The translations under genes were made by a program, and so were the position numbers. A stretch of DNA of 64,000 nucleotides, taken from assembly GCA_902806595.1 (NCBI GenBank), contig CADCXC010000019.1, positions 62,001-126,000 of the forward strand, given 5' to 3'. Position 1 is the first letter of the stretch. Each line of letters begins with the position of its first letter. Shown in pieces: positions 32,831 through 43,549 of this stretch. Origin of the DNA: Pyrenopolyporus hunteri. Lineage: Eukaryota; Ascomycota; Sordariomycetes; Xylariales; Hypoxylaceae. The notes beneath the pieces were generated by a model. It searched no databases and was not told the origin of the DNA. It worked only from the letters and a program-made list of their open reading frames with translations.

Positions 32831-34907
32831 ATGCCTGTCGCGTTACCCGATCGATTTATATCCTTCCGTGTGCCCCTCCAAGAGCGTTTCCGAGCCACCA
32901 AGCAAGCCCACGAGCTGTCGCCGTCCGAGCGGCTACATCGTACTGATAACGCTGCTTCCGACGTCTTTTGTTTTACGCCAAGACGCCCCTCGCCCCTTTC
33001 CGCCCGGCAGGCGTCCCGATCTGACGGCAACGAGCGGCGTGTCGGCACCGTTCTAGGACTACGCAGCCCAGAGCAACGACAGGTCAGCAACGGTGCCGTC
33101 TGGTCAGTTGGCGGCCTAGCTCCCGGGGGCGTCGACGACGGACACGGCCGCCGAGTCAGCTCTGGCACAAATGCCCGCCTCTACGCCACTTCCTTTTCGA
33201 ACGCACGGCCTAAATCAGAAGAGGAGCAGGAGAAGCACGAAGGCCGGCTGGCTCTGGCGTTAAAGATAGACCGGATTCAAAGGATTCTAGACTTCGGTGG
33301 ATACTCCACGTTCCCTCGCTGCAAGCCCAAAAGCAAGCCGCGGCTGCAAGAGGCTGGGACAACATGGACGGGAAGCGAATGGTGTAACGATTGTTATGTA
33401 CCGAGTATATAGGTCCCTGATACACCTCGGCGAATCCGGTGAGACTGACGCAGCCGTAGAGAGCCAGAAACAGGAGCGATGCCTTCCCAACGCACCGTTC
33501 AAGTAAGCAGATCCTTAAGCTGCAGAATAGTTCCGCCATTGACGATTTACCAGAGTCCTAGATGCTCCAGGTCTTCGTGACGACTTCTACTGTTCGGTTA
33601 TGGCTTACTCCCAGACATGCAACACCTTGGCCGTTGGACTGGGCAACCTACTATACGGGTGGTCAGACTCTTCAGGCGTCACGCTTTTAAATGCCGGTCT
33701 TAAGGATGGTTCGTGGCTAACCTCGGTGGCATTCTCGTCCGACAAAGGCGGAAAGTCGATATTGGCTTTCGGCCGGTCGAGTGGACAACTCTCTTTAGTA
33801 TCGCTTTTCGACAGCCTGCTCCCACGTTTCGAAGCCTATCACCCTGCCCCCGTGGCGTGCCTCTCCTGGCGCCCCGTCTCTACCCGGCGACCCTCGCATA
33901 ACGGATTCAACCCTGGCGTTCTAGTAGATACGGAGGACCTCCTCGTAGGCGACGACATGGGCGACGTTTATTATTACGCGGTCGAGTGGCCTGAACCCTA
34001 GGAGGTGGCTCGAGAGAATTGGCGCGGCGCCATGACTTTACTTGCCCGCATCAAGGTCCATTCCCAGCAGATTTGTGGTCTCGCGTGGTCGCCCGACGGA
34101 GAACAATTCGCCACGGGGGGCAACGACAATCTATGCTGCCTGTTCTCCGTCGACGCTGTCATAGACGCGAACTCAGGGCCGAGCCTGAGTCTTCCAGGGC
34201 CACGGACGGTCAATCCCCTTGATAGCGAGGATGAACCTGCTTCCCCGTGTGCCGCCAACCCCGGAGATGGCGTTTCAATATCATCTCCTGTATTGGGGTC
34301 CGATTGTCCTAGCCCCCCTCCCTTATCCGCTGCGAGGTATTTCCCAGCCGGCTCTGAGAAACATCGATGGCGTCACGGGGCGGCTGTCAAGGCCATCGCA
34401 TTCTGCCCATGGCGCCAGGGGTTGTTGGCCACCGGCGGAGGGTCTAACGACAAATGCATTCACTTCTATCACGCGAACTCGGGCGCGGCGCTCGCCACCA
34501 TCTCAGTTGCGGCGCAGGTCACCTCCCTCATATGGAGCAAGACTCGGCGGGAGATCGTAGCGACCTTTGGGTATGCGCAGCCGGACCATCCTTACCGCAT
34601 CGCCGTATTTAGCTGGCCGGATTGCCAGCAAGTTGCTGCGGTGCCGTAGGAGGGCGAACATCGCGCGCTATACGCCATCGCATACCCGGGGGGTCCGAGT
34701 GATACGTATCGGACAAAGGAGAGACTGAAGAGCCGCACCGCCGAGGAGGGTTGCATCGTCGTGGCGAGCAGTGACGAGAGTGTCAAATTTCATGAAGTAT
34801 GGGTGGCATCCCGCAAGGCGACGATCCTCGGTAGCGGTGTCCTAGCCGGGAGCGACATCTTAGAAATGGGAGAAGGGATCGACAAGGAGGGCGATGTGAT
34901 TCGCTGA
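32831..34907 (+). CDS. AMA1: AMA1-type meiotic APC/C activator with two in-frame UAG codons at expected Trp positions
   Basis: Exons 32831-33383, 33454-33502 and 33554-34907; phases fit, 652 codons. Residues 7-13 (DRFISFR) resemble the C-box of Cdc20/Cdh1/Ama1 proteins. Exon 2 to 3 joining gives CLPNAPFKVLDAPGLRDDFY, and then WD40 repeats follow (GDGSWLTSVAFSS-type, QICGLAWSPDGEQFATGGNDNLC, AVKAIAFCPWRQGLLATGGGS, VTSLIWSKTRREIVATFG). The C-terminus is Ile-Arg, the APC/C-binding tail. Codon 350 (33999-34001) and codon 566 (34647-34649) are TAG. In homologues as I remember them, both positions are Trp (EWP-x-x-W-EVAR and AAIP-W-EGEHRALYAI). No other disruption exists. Unedited, translation would stop at 349 residues, before most of the propeller. 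Either a young pseudogene or a gene needing UAG-to-UGG editing. Confidence 0.82.
33983..34012 (+). promoter_or_regulatory. Hairpin presenting the first AMA1 UAG in its loop (possible RNA-editing structure)
   Basis: CGAGUGGCCU and AGGUGGCUCG can pair over ten positions (seven Watson-Crick pairs, two G-U pairs, one G-G mismatch). They enclose a 10-nt loop GAACCCUAGG that carries the in-frame UAG. Pairing was worked out by eye. No energy was calculated. Confidence 0.5.
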
Positions 34908-36594
34908 TGAGAAAAGGGGGGGAAGCAACCAGGCGCAGTGGCAGCATTGTTTGTAAAGGATTAAACAGATAGGTTATATAGCAATAAGATAACCCCCCTT
35001 TTTTTTCTCCGGGAAGTGGATAAAGGGGTATGTCTCGCGGTACAGCAGAAGCGAGAAACTCCTCAAGGAGAAGCAGGATTAACAGAGGGTGTATATATTA
35101 CTTATCCCTTACTTACTCCAGGTACGTGTATTCCCTCTCGTAAATATTTATCAGAGGAATTGGAAAGGCTTATTCTTCAGAATAAGGTGAGGCACGATAT
35201 ACGTACGCTTGAAGGGATCCAGTCATTCTCATGAGAACCCACTCACCGAGGAAGTTCGATTCGACGTCATTTTCTGGAAGCGTCTAACTGAAAGCCCATG
35301 ATCCACCTAAATCGAGGAGAAGAAAATAAGGCAGAGGTCATGCTCCATCGAGATTTACGGGGGAAAGGGGGAAGACATATACTTAAGGGGTAGTTAGGTT
35401 GCTTATACGGGTTCTCGCCATTCAATACGTCTCGACCGAGGAGCAGAACGAAAAAAAAGACTTGCCAGATTCTCCTAGGCTAAGGTTAGGTACCTAGGTA
35501 CGTTAGGTGGTAGTTGTCCTTTTCTTTCAACGCCGTTCCGATGTGGTGTTTCTTTGTCAGGAACAAGACGAGATCAAATGACGGGAGAGCGTGACAAAGG
35601 GGGTTCGACGGTTCGACGGTTCAACACAACAAGGAGGGAGATGGGCTGGTACTAAGCTGTGAGCTTTGACCACTTTACCGCAGAGGGAGTCTTCGGGAGG
35701 TCGGTGGGTACATGTATATAGTAAGTACATGTACGTGGACCTGGGCATGGTACGTCGTCTTAATGAGCACACAAATCGAACTAGGCCAATTTCGGGTCGG
35801 TCACGTTCTAGCAGTCATTCACCGACCACTGGTGCTTGCGGATAGGTAAGATGCCCCGCCCGTGCTGCTGCCCCGCCCAATACCCAAGAGGTAGGTATTG
35901 TATACACGTACCTAGGTAGGTACACATCTAACTCCGCGTACCCAGCTCCTATCGAAGGCGGGTGCTGTAAGTTACGTGTAGGTACCTACCTAGGTACGTA
36001 AGAAGGTCAGGTACCCCTAAGCTTATCGGTGACCGCCCGTGTCACCAGTGGCTCAGTCCAAGTCACTTGAGTTCGCCATTCCTATTTTATTTGGTCATCA
36101 AAGCCAAATCACCTGGGGCCAGGAAGGTTGCCTTGGGGGGTGGACGCCTAAGAAGAAGGACGGACTCCTCTCTCCCCCCCACCACAAACCAAACCCGGTG
36201 CCTTCAACCTAAACCCTCCAACAACTTAGCAAATACCAAACTAGAACCAAGAACCAGAACTAGAACTAATTCATCTGTCCATCATCATCATCATCATCTT
36301 CTTCTTCTTCTTCTTCCTCACCTTCATCTTCATCTTCTTCTTCTTCGCAACCACCATCAGCAGCAGCACCAGCACTATCCGCAGCAAACACACTGCTGCT
36401 CTACTCCCCATCCATTATCGCCGCCGTAAATCGAATTACTCATCTTTCTTCCCGGAAAGCCGTCCGTCTTCTATCTTCCCTTTCTTCGTCATCCTCCCTC
36501 TTCTTATTTTAATACGCCCCTCGTTATCTTCGACAACTTACTCCCCCCCCGAAACACACCCCATCATCTCCAGCAAACAAAAGGTTTCATCAAG
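34908..36594. other. Intergenic; ATG8 promoter and leader
   Basis: No gene supported. ACCT/AGGT runs are at about 35485-35510, 35910-35925 and 35980-36000. The last 350 bp are rich in CATCAT and CTT repeats (36275-36350), typical of a long pyrimidine-rich fungal 5' leader, and end with AAAGGTTTCATCAAG before the ATG. Confidence 0.55.
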
Positions 36595-37250
36595 ATGCGA
36601 TCTAAGTTTAAGGACGAACACCCCTTCGAGAAGCGCAAGGCAGAGGCCGAGCGCATCCGCCAGAAGTATGCCGACCGCATTCCGGTACGTCCTTTCCCTA
36701 TCCCCTCGTCTCTTCATTCATCTATGCACATGTGGGCGGTAACCCTTCGCGTCACCCGTCGTGTTTGTTATTCCTACCCCGACGGCCGGGTCGTCGTCGA
36801 TCCCGCCATCGTTATCCGTCATCGTCATCCGTCCTCTCGAAGCGTTTCACCGCTTCGCCGGTTCTCCCCTTTCCGCAAGCCTCCCTCGGATTCTAACCAG
36901 CGTTTCTACGAATAGGTCATCTGTGAGAAGGTGGAGAAGTCCGACATCGCGACCATCGACAAGAAGAAGTACCTAGTGCCAGCAGATCTCACCGTAGGCC
37001 AGTTCGTCTACGTAATCAGGAAGCGCATCAAGCTGTCCCCGGAAAAGGCCATCTTCATCTTCGTCGACGAGGTTCTCCCTCCGACGGCCGCTCTCATGAG
37101 TAGCATCTACGAGGAACACAAGGACGAGGACGGGTACGCGCACCCTCCCCCTGCCCGGTGATCACGCGTAAGAAAGCTAACAAGACTCGCCCATCTAGAT
37201 TCCTCTACATAACCTACTCGGGCGAAAATACGTTCGGCGAGGCTGTCTAA
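36595..37250 (+). CDS. ATG8: Autophagy ubiquitin-like protein Atg8 (119 aa, 3 exons)
   Basis: Exons 36595-36684, 36916-37133 and 37199-37250; phases fit (360 nt). The protein starts [25 protein letters not shown] and contains the ubiquitin-like core [57 protein letters not shown], the near-invariant Atg8 signature. The C-terminus is Phe-Gly followed by Glu-Ala-Val, so Atg4 must remove three residues to expose the Gly that is conjugated to phosphatidylethanolamine on autophagosome membranes. Intron 1 (231 bp) is unusually long for this window and follows codon 30, a position commonly interrupted in fungal ATG8 genes. No single open frame shows the whole protein. Confidence 0.97.
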
Positions 37251-39111
37251 GGCCCGCTCTTTCTCTGTTTCGACACCAACGGCGTTTCGGTTTACCTTGG
37301 GCTGGACGACAACGATGTGATCACTAGCGGCGACGGATCACGGATAGGGGCAGGAATAGTCACGGCAGACGGTTGATAAAGAGACTGAATCTTCCTGCCT
37401 AGGTTACGTCGTGGTCCTGTTCCCAGAGGTGTGGATGACGTTAGATGCACCCTCCTTGGTTTCATATCGTATCATCAATACCAGTTATGGCCTGTATCCA
37501 CAAACCCGTCGTGTATGGGGCCTCGACGTGATTAATCTGATCCAATGTCGCCGTTGATTTCCTCGCAACATAGCAGTCTCTTTTAGTGACCGCTCGCTTT
37601 GCTTCCCTTGAACTTGTGGTATTCTTACGTCATATGAGCAGGCGGCGGAGCTTGCACGTATATACCTTACTTACCTACCTAGGCACCGATGTAGGTACCC
37701 AGGTATGTAGGTAGGTAACTAACTATACCTAGGTATATTTGCAAGCTCCAGCCGGAGGATCTGGTATCCGGATCCCCTTGGTCTCCTCACAGGTACCTAC
37801 ATTCATCCAGCGTCAAGTCCAGGTTCCCAGCCATACCCGGGGATGTAAACAATTCCCTATTCCCTAGATAGTTCTGGTAAGTCTTTAACGCTCAAAAGCG
37901 TTATAGGAGTCCAAGCCGATAATCCAAGCCGATAATCCAAGCCGATAATCCAAGCCGATAATCCAAGCCGATAATCCAAGCCGATAATCCAAGCCGATAA
38001 TCCAAGCCGATAATCCAAGCGGACAAAGTCAAGAGGCTTAAGAATATTCAATGACTCATACAGCGGGATCGTGCCTTGCTCAGAGATCCTTCCAGGACTT
38101 CCGCACCCCTTATGTAGGATACGGGAGTCCATGTGCTTAGGTACATGTATGTCGGTAGAGGAGTCATTCCTCGCTCGGGGTTCATCTTATCTTCAATAGC
38201 TGGCGAAGTACGTAGCCTTGTAATGGGCTACCCAAGTAGATCACATACGGGTACACGTATGTCTACACTGCTAGAGGCGTAAGGTAGTACGTACCTGGGT
38301 ATGTAACAAGCTGCCAAACAGTTGCCAATAGGAGATCCATTCCTAGCAGGGAGTTCGTCCCTAATATCTCGACGCCAATCAGCGGGCGATGCTGTCAACA
38401 GGCAGACCGTCAAGTGGCAGTGTATGGTAATCATAGGTAGGTAGATACCCACTCAAGTAGATAGACAATAGGCGTCTTCCTAGATGAGGATCAGTCACCC
38501 TTACATACTCGGTACATAGGCTTCCTCGGCAAGAGATCAATCAAAAAAGGGCTGCCTAGGTAATATCTATATAGCTTGTAGAATAGTTCTATGATACCTT
38601 CCGGGCCTAGAAGGGCGTAGGGCAGTTGACGAGCTACCGCCGTTTACTCGTATGGTGGGTATACGTCGACCCAAATCCGGTGATAAGTCACGAGTAATGA
38701 TGTAGTTACTCGTCCTCTCCTAGGCAAGTGAGACTTCTATTGCTATCTAGTACGATACAAATTTATATCCAGAGTTGGGTAGATTGAACCATCTGTCCTA
38801 ACCCCAGATTCGAACAATGTACGGAATGGCGCCATGTTGGGAGTATACCTAGGTATACAAGCAAAAGCGATAAAAGGGAGTCACTTTTCTTTTTGTCAGT
38901 GACGACGAATTCCACAGGCTACGCACCCGAAACAATTCCTAGATACATGGTCGGTAGGTAGGTAGGTAGAGGGTTCTTAGGAACTTTTTTTAGAGAAAAA
39001 AAAAGAACGAGTAAGGGAAAGGGGGGAGATAAAAATGGAAAAGTATTATATGAAGATAAAAAGACAAATACGAATCAGGGCGTACCTTTCGGCGCGGCAG
39101 CAAAAGTAACA
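37251..39111. other. Intergenic with minisatellite
   Basis: No gene supported. It contains ACCT/AGGT blocks (about 37668-37735) and the 13-bp minisatellite. The frame at 37857-38132 on the minus strand is made by that repeat. Confidence 0.55.
37911..38020. repeat. 13-bp minisatellite (CCAAGCCGATAAT)
   Basis: Eight nearly perfect copies of a 13-bp unit; the last one diverges to CCAAGCGGACAAA. The lack of decay suggests recent expansion. Confidence 0.95.
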
Positions 39112-39244
39112 TGATGAGAGTGGGACTCGAACCCACGCGGATTGCTCCACTGCGATATTTTTTTCTTCCTTTCCACATCCATTTGAATCGGAATATATCC
39201 AGGTGAACCTGAACGCAGCGCCATAACCACTCGGCCATCTCACC
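39112..39244 (-). tRNA. tRNA-Leu(CAG) with about 52-nt intron
   Basis: On the minus strand the 5' part GGTGAGATGGCCGAGTGGTT pairs through its first seven bases with TCTCATC near the 3' end, with discriminator A at 39112. The anticodon stem CTGCG/CGCAG encloses TTCAGG, so the anticodon is CAG (39211-39209). A roughly 52-nt intron (about 39156-39207) follows base 37. The long variable arm and T arm GTGGG-TTCGAGT-CCCAC fit a class II tRNA, and the B box GGTTCGAGTCC is intact. The intron contains an A/G-rich stretch (AAGAAAAAAATAT). Confidence 0.92.
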
Positions 39245-40779
39245 TGTTTATGTAATACTCTCTCCTTACTCTACTATATATATTTAGCTACCCGGGTTAG
39301 TAACTTGTAAGCTCTCTAAGGGTTCTTCTTAGCCGTCCACACTCAAGTCGGTCATCTACGACTGGTGTCCCCCTTCGTCGACACCATCTTTCGATCCGAT
39401 TATACGGAATTTGTGAGATCGCTCTGGGAGAAATCAGAGCTTGTATATTATTATAGTTAACCCGAGTTATGTATTATACCTACCTAAGTACCTATAGAAG
39501 CTCACTTCGCACGCCCTTTTAAACTTGAACTCAACAATTCATCTCACTATACCTCGTGCCCCTTTCCCCATCTATCGATTATACAAGTCTACGTAGGCTA
39601 AGTGATAGCTTATTCCTGCTGGACTTTACGAATCATACTATTGATTCAGGATATTCTTCTACGTAAACGATCTTCTATTCGTTAAACACGTGCCTACGCC
39701 TACGTATAAGGACACCACGTTGTATTTTATTACCGGCACCACCTTGCCTATTCCCATAATAGAAGAGACAAGACTTCAGAGTCCGCGCTTGAGTCTAAGT
39801 AGAATGCTCGTAAGAGTTCTATGAGGTTCCGGATCCCTCGTGAATACATACAGCAGTATCGGGAAATTTGAGCCTACGAAGCAGCAGCGGTCAGACTTAG
39901 GTACTCAAGGAGATCCCGCGTCGTGGCTTGGCCAACGTAGGTAGAGATAACGGCGAATAAATGAATAAGCCTGTGTATTAGATTCCGCTGTCTCGAAGCC
40001 ACAAACGGGCAATTACCTAGGTACGGTGTCAAGGAGCCAAGTACCCTCACCCCTACGTCCCGCCGTGACCCGAGCTCCTGCGAGGGTATTTTCAAACAAG
40101 ATGCCAACTTTACTTCTCGGACGCCTCCAAGAGAGTGCCCGAGCCAATCCTCGTAATCGTCTTTTTCGCTCGTCTCCAATAAGGAACTTCGGCTTGCTTT
40201 GCTCTAGCAGTGCCCCTCGTCTCCTCCCCAAATCTACTCCTCGCGCCCGGTACATTTTTTGTTTAAACAATAAGAAAAACGGGGGCGGCGCGGCGCGTAG
40301 CTGAACATGATGCGAGGGCGCCGGCGATGGGAAATATCGTACACGAGATGAATATTTGAAAAATCCTTCTCGGAATCAGCGGGATTAGAAACAACCCCTG
40401 TAAAACCACCTGCGTATGAGACTCCTCCGAATCGAATGGAACAACCGTAGAACGCCGGGTTTTTCTCTGCTTTTTCCCGCTGGGAACATATGTTGTAGAT
40501 GGATATATCGAGTGATTAATCCGGCCCCGTCAGAAACGTCAATCGTCGGTGGGAATCGCTTAGAGCCGCCAGACCTCCCTAATTCCCCAAAACAATGCAA
40601 TTCCTGAACTTCCAGCCGATGTAAGAGTGCGTATAAAACAGCCGAGCCCAGACCGAACAACAGCACAGAAGTCCGTATCCAGGGTGATACCGGTATGCTA
40701 GCTTTTTACTGTCTCTCGCCCAACCCCCCAACCCCTATTTCCTTTGAAATGCGTCTCCCCTTATGGCGCGACCGGAGGA
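39245..40779. other. Intergenic, no gene seen
   Basis: Frames near 39874-40304 on both strands overlap and have no domain; one plus-strand frame (40026-40304) is Arg/Pro-rich without signature. The right end includes the 3' flank of the LIM-binding regulator. Confidence 0.5.
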
Positions 40780-42554
40780 TCATGCAGGGTTTCCTTTCAC
40801 GCGCTTTGGCATTCTAGGCGTCGGAGGCTTTTTACCAGCCATAGTAACGCCGTTAACCTGGGGGCCTCCCATGCTCGCCGGTGTTGGTGCGCCGCTGTCT
40901 TCTTCAGCCTTCACTGTCGAAGGTCGCCTCCGTTTATTACTCGCTGGACTCGTATTAGCACTGGGCCCGCTAGAGCTTGTTCCTTGCTGACTCTGCTGTA
41001 ACTGCATGCCCGGTGCCTGCATATGCCCTTGGGCGGGGCTACCTATATGGGGCGAATTTGGAAGCGCCAGGTGTGAAGTAGCCGGCGAAGCGCCTAAAGG
41101 GAATTGGCCGAAGTTAGGGGTACGCGGGTTCTGCGGGCCATTGACTTGGGGTTGACCGTTCACTACGTGCTGCTGCGGAGCATTGGTAATATTCTGGCTA
41201 ACGTATTGCTCAAGTGCGGCGTAAGGAGAGAGACCGGGATGAGTGTGGTAGAAGTTGAATAATGGCTGGAGGGGGTTACGAGTTAGCAAGTAGGCCCGCG
41301 CCTATACGAGTTTCGGAAGAAATCCTAGCATCTTCTCGGATTAGGGGCTTAACTCACATTCATTTGTCCAACGACTTCTATGATCTAGGGTACCATGTTA
41401 GTCCAAGCGTGCGCCGAACGATCGTGAAGGGGTCTCGGCTCATACCTCGAGAAACTGGAAAACTGCCTCCGTGATGCCTATGTTCTTTTTGACGGCCGAC
41501 TCAGGTAGATCGATATCCGGAGGCGGATTCGGGGGGGACTTCATTTGTTTTGGCTTCCCCTTCTTGCTCATTTCTGGGGATAATTGCGAGTTCTGGTTGT
41601 TTACTTGGAGCCAAGCCTTAACCCAATTATGCGCCGGCGTTGCCGCTTCGATAACCATCTTTCTCGACAGGTACTCCTCATGGCCTTGCGTTATAAATTC
41701 TAATAGCTCTAATTTTTGCTCGTTGTCAAAATGTGCTCGGAGAGTTCCCGTCGCGACCACCTAGTTATCCAACCGTTAGAATTCCGTCACTCGGACTAGA
41801 ACCAGCGTCGTGGTCTTGTGTAACTTACGTGAGAGCTGTCGAACCAGTAGGTTAAGTTTGCCTTCTGGTTCTCGATGAAATGACAACCGTTCGGGAGTGG
41901 CCTATCGGCGATGCCCTTCTCGAACGTCAAGTTAATCCTCCTAATACCGCTTTCGTAGTGCGTGTGGAAGTATCGCGCCAACGCAGGTTGTGTTATCTCG
42001 TGTTCGGTCGAGGCGTCGGTACCGATATCATATAGAGAGAGTTTGAATACGCCTCTAGGGGAGAAGAATTGAGCAACGAAGTTATTCCAATAGGTAAGAT
42101 CATCTTTCGTCCGTGAACCCTACCAAGTATGGCGCGTTAGCATTTGTCAAAGCAAGGAGTGATACTGGGGCGGCGGGTGTGGTAGCCCTGATACTGACAG
42201 GATAACCGCTGAGATGCTCGCCGAACTGAAGTAGCTTTAACAGGCATTGACCCTTCATGCCGTCGTTTTTGTGATGTTGCTGGTGTAGTAGTTGCTGCTG
42301 TATGCTGCTTGTGAGCTGCATTTGTTGGGCTGCTTGTAGCGACTGAGCGGTTGGCTGTTGAGGCTGACTCTGTTGGCCGTTGGGCGGTTGCCCCTGAGGT
42401 TGTAGGTGTTGCGGCTGGTTGCCCTGCGCGGGATTCGGCCCTTGGCTCTGTGGTTGGTTTGGTTGCGCGACGGCGGGCGTCGGAGCTCTCTGGGGGCCTT
42501 GGGAATTCGGCTGGGGTTGCTGACCCTGTTGAGGACCGGGCTGCTGCTGTCCTG

Positions 42555-42585
<31 letters not shown>

Positions 42586-43549
42586 CGGCTGCTGTTGTTG
42601 TTGCTGTTGCTGTTGCGGCTGCGGCTGCGGCTGCTGCCCTTGCTGTTGCGGCTGGCCCTGGGGTTGAGGTGGAGGTCCTTGGCCTTGCGCGCCCGGCGGA
42701 ACCTGTTGCGCCATCGACTGTGCTATCTGGGCTTGCTGGATCTGTAGCTGCTGAGGAGTCATCTGTCCAGGGTGGGCGGGCTGGTTGCCCTGGTGCATCT
42801 GGTTATTCCCCTGTTGCTGGTTCTGGTGTTGTTGATGAATCGCTAACTGCTGCGCAAGGATATGCTGTAGATGAAATGGTATTGTCAGCGCCGGAATAGT
42901 AAACGGAAAGCTATGAACGCGTATGAGTGGGGGTTTTGATACCTGTGCATGCTGAGGATTTTGGTGCTGTCCCTGCTGGGCAAGATGCGCCGGCTGGAGA
43001 TGTTGGGGGAGGCGTATGTTTGCTGAGTTTCTCATGGCGTGGAATTGGGCCATATTCATCCCCTGCATATTGATAGGCATACCAGCGCCGTACATCTGCT
43101 GCTGAATCATGGCTGCTTGTCTTTGTTGTTGTAGCATCCTCTGCTGTTGTTGCATCTGAGCGAGAACTTGGGGATTTTGGGCTGCGACTATGGCTTCTTA
43201 GCAAGACGCGACCGATATGAAATCATCAAACTGGGATACGGAGTCGGCTATTAAACTTACGGAATTGTTGCTGATACATCTGCTGCTGGGGGTTGAGATG
43301 CTGTAGGGCGTGGGCATTTGGGCCGCCAGCACCAGGAGGCATGGCTCCCATCATAGCTGCCGGATTGACCTGTCCGCCGGGGCCGGATACCGCCATGTGG
43401 GCAGCCATCTGGGGAGGCATGCCCGGCTGGGTTCCCGGTTGGCTTGGGTTGTGTGTCATACCCGGAGCACCCATGGGATGGCCCGGATGGACACCGGGAT
43501 GCTGCGGCATGCCTGGATGAAAGCTACCGGGTCCTATACTTGCCATCAT
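40780..43549 (-). CDS. LIM-binding-domain transcriptional regulator, PtaB/Mfg1-like (775 aa, 7 exons)
   Basis: Exons (minus strand) 43261-43549, 42943-43196, 42199-42864, 41829-42119, 41446-41760, 41358-41384 and 40780-41265; phases fit to 2328 nt. The N-terminal third is Gln/Pro/His/Met-rich with long poly-Gln (42550-42660). The LIM-binding (Ldb1-type) domain starts at CLLKLLQFGEHLSGYP. It continues through DDLTYWNNFVAQFFSPRGVFKLSLYD, ALARYFHTHYESGIRRINLTFEKG, NLTYWFDSSHVVATGTLRAHFD and EAVFQFLE. The 27-nt exon 6 supplies IIEVVGQMN, leading into PLFNFYHTHPGLSPY. In Aspergillus the homologue PtaB works with SomA, and in yeasts Mfg1 works with Flo8 to control adhesion and development. The C-terminus has a basic KRRRPSTVK stretch, a possible nuclear signal. 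Confidence 0.88.
42548..42650. repeat. Poly-Gln (CAG/CTG-type) coding repeat
   Basis: Runs of GCTGCTGCT/GTTGTTGTT on the plus strand encode poly-Gln blocks, interrupted by Pro, in exon 3 of the LIM-binding regulator. Repeat length is likely polymorphic. Confidence 0.85.

Noticed and set aside
33384..33553. Apparent stop codons upstream in AMA1 suggesting a broken gene
   Set aside because: They fall in two short introns (33384-33453 and 33503-33553); splicing restores a normal conserved sequence there, unlike the two UAG codons in exon 3.
33554..34907. RIP (repeat-induced point mutation) as cause of the AMA1 stops
   Set aside because: TGG to TAG is a RIP-type change, but RIP would leave many TpG to TpA changes and higher AT content; the surrounding codons are intact and GC-rich, and the gene is not part of a repeat.
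37857..38132. Minus-strand ORF with repeated IIGLDYRLGLSAW
   Set aside because: Pure translation of the 13-bp minisatellite.
42351..42899. Plus-strand Ala/Val- and Leu-rich ORFs
   Set aside because: Antisense shadows of the poly-Gln coding region of the LIM-binding regulator.
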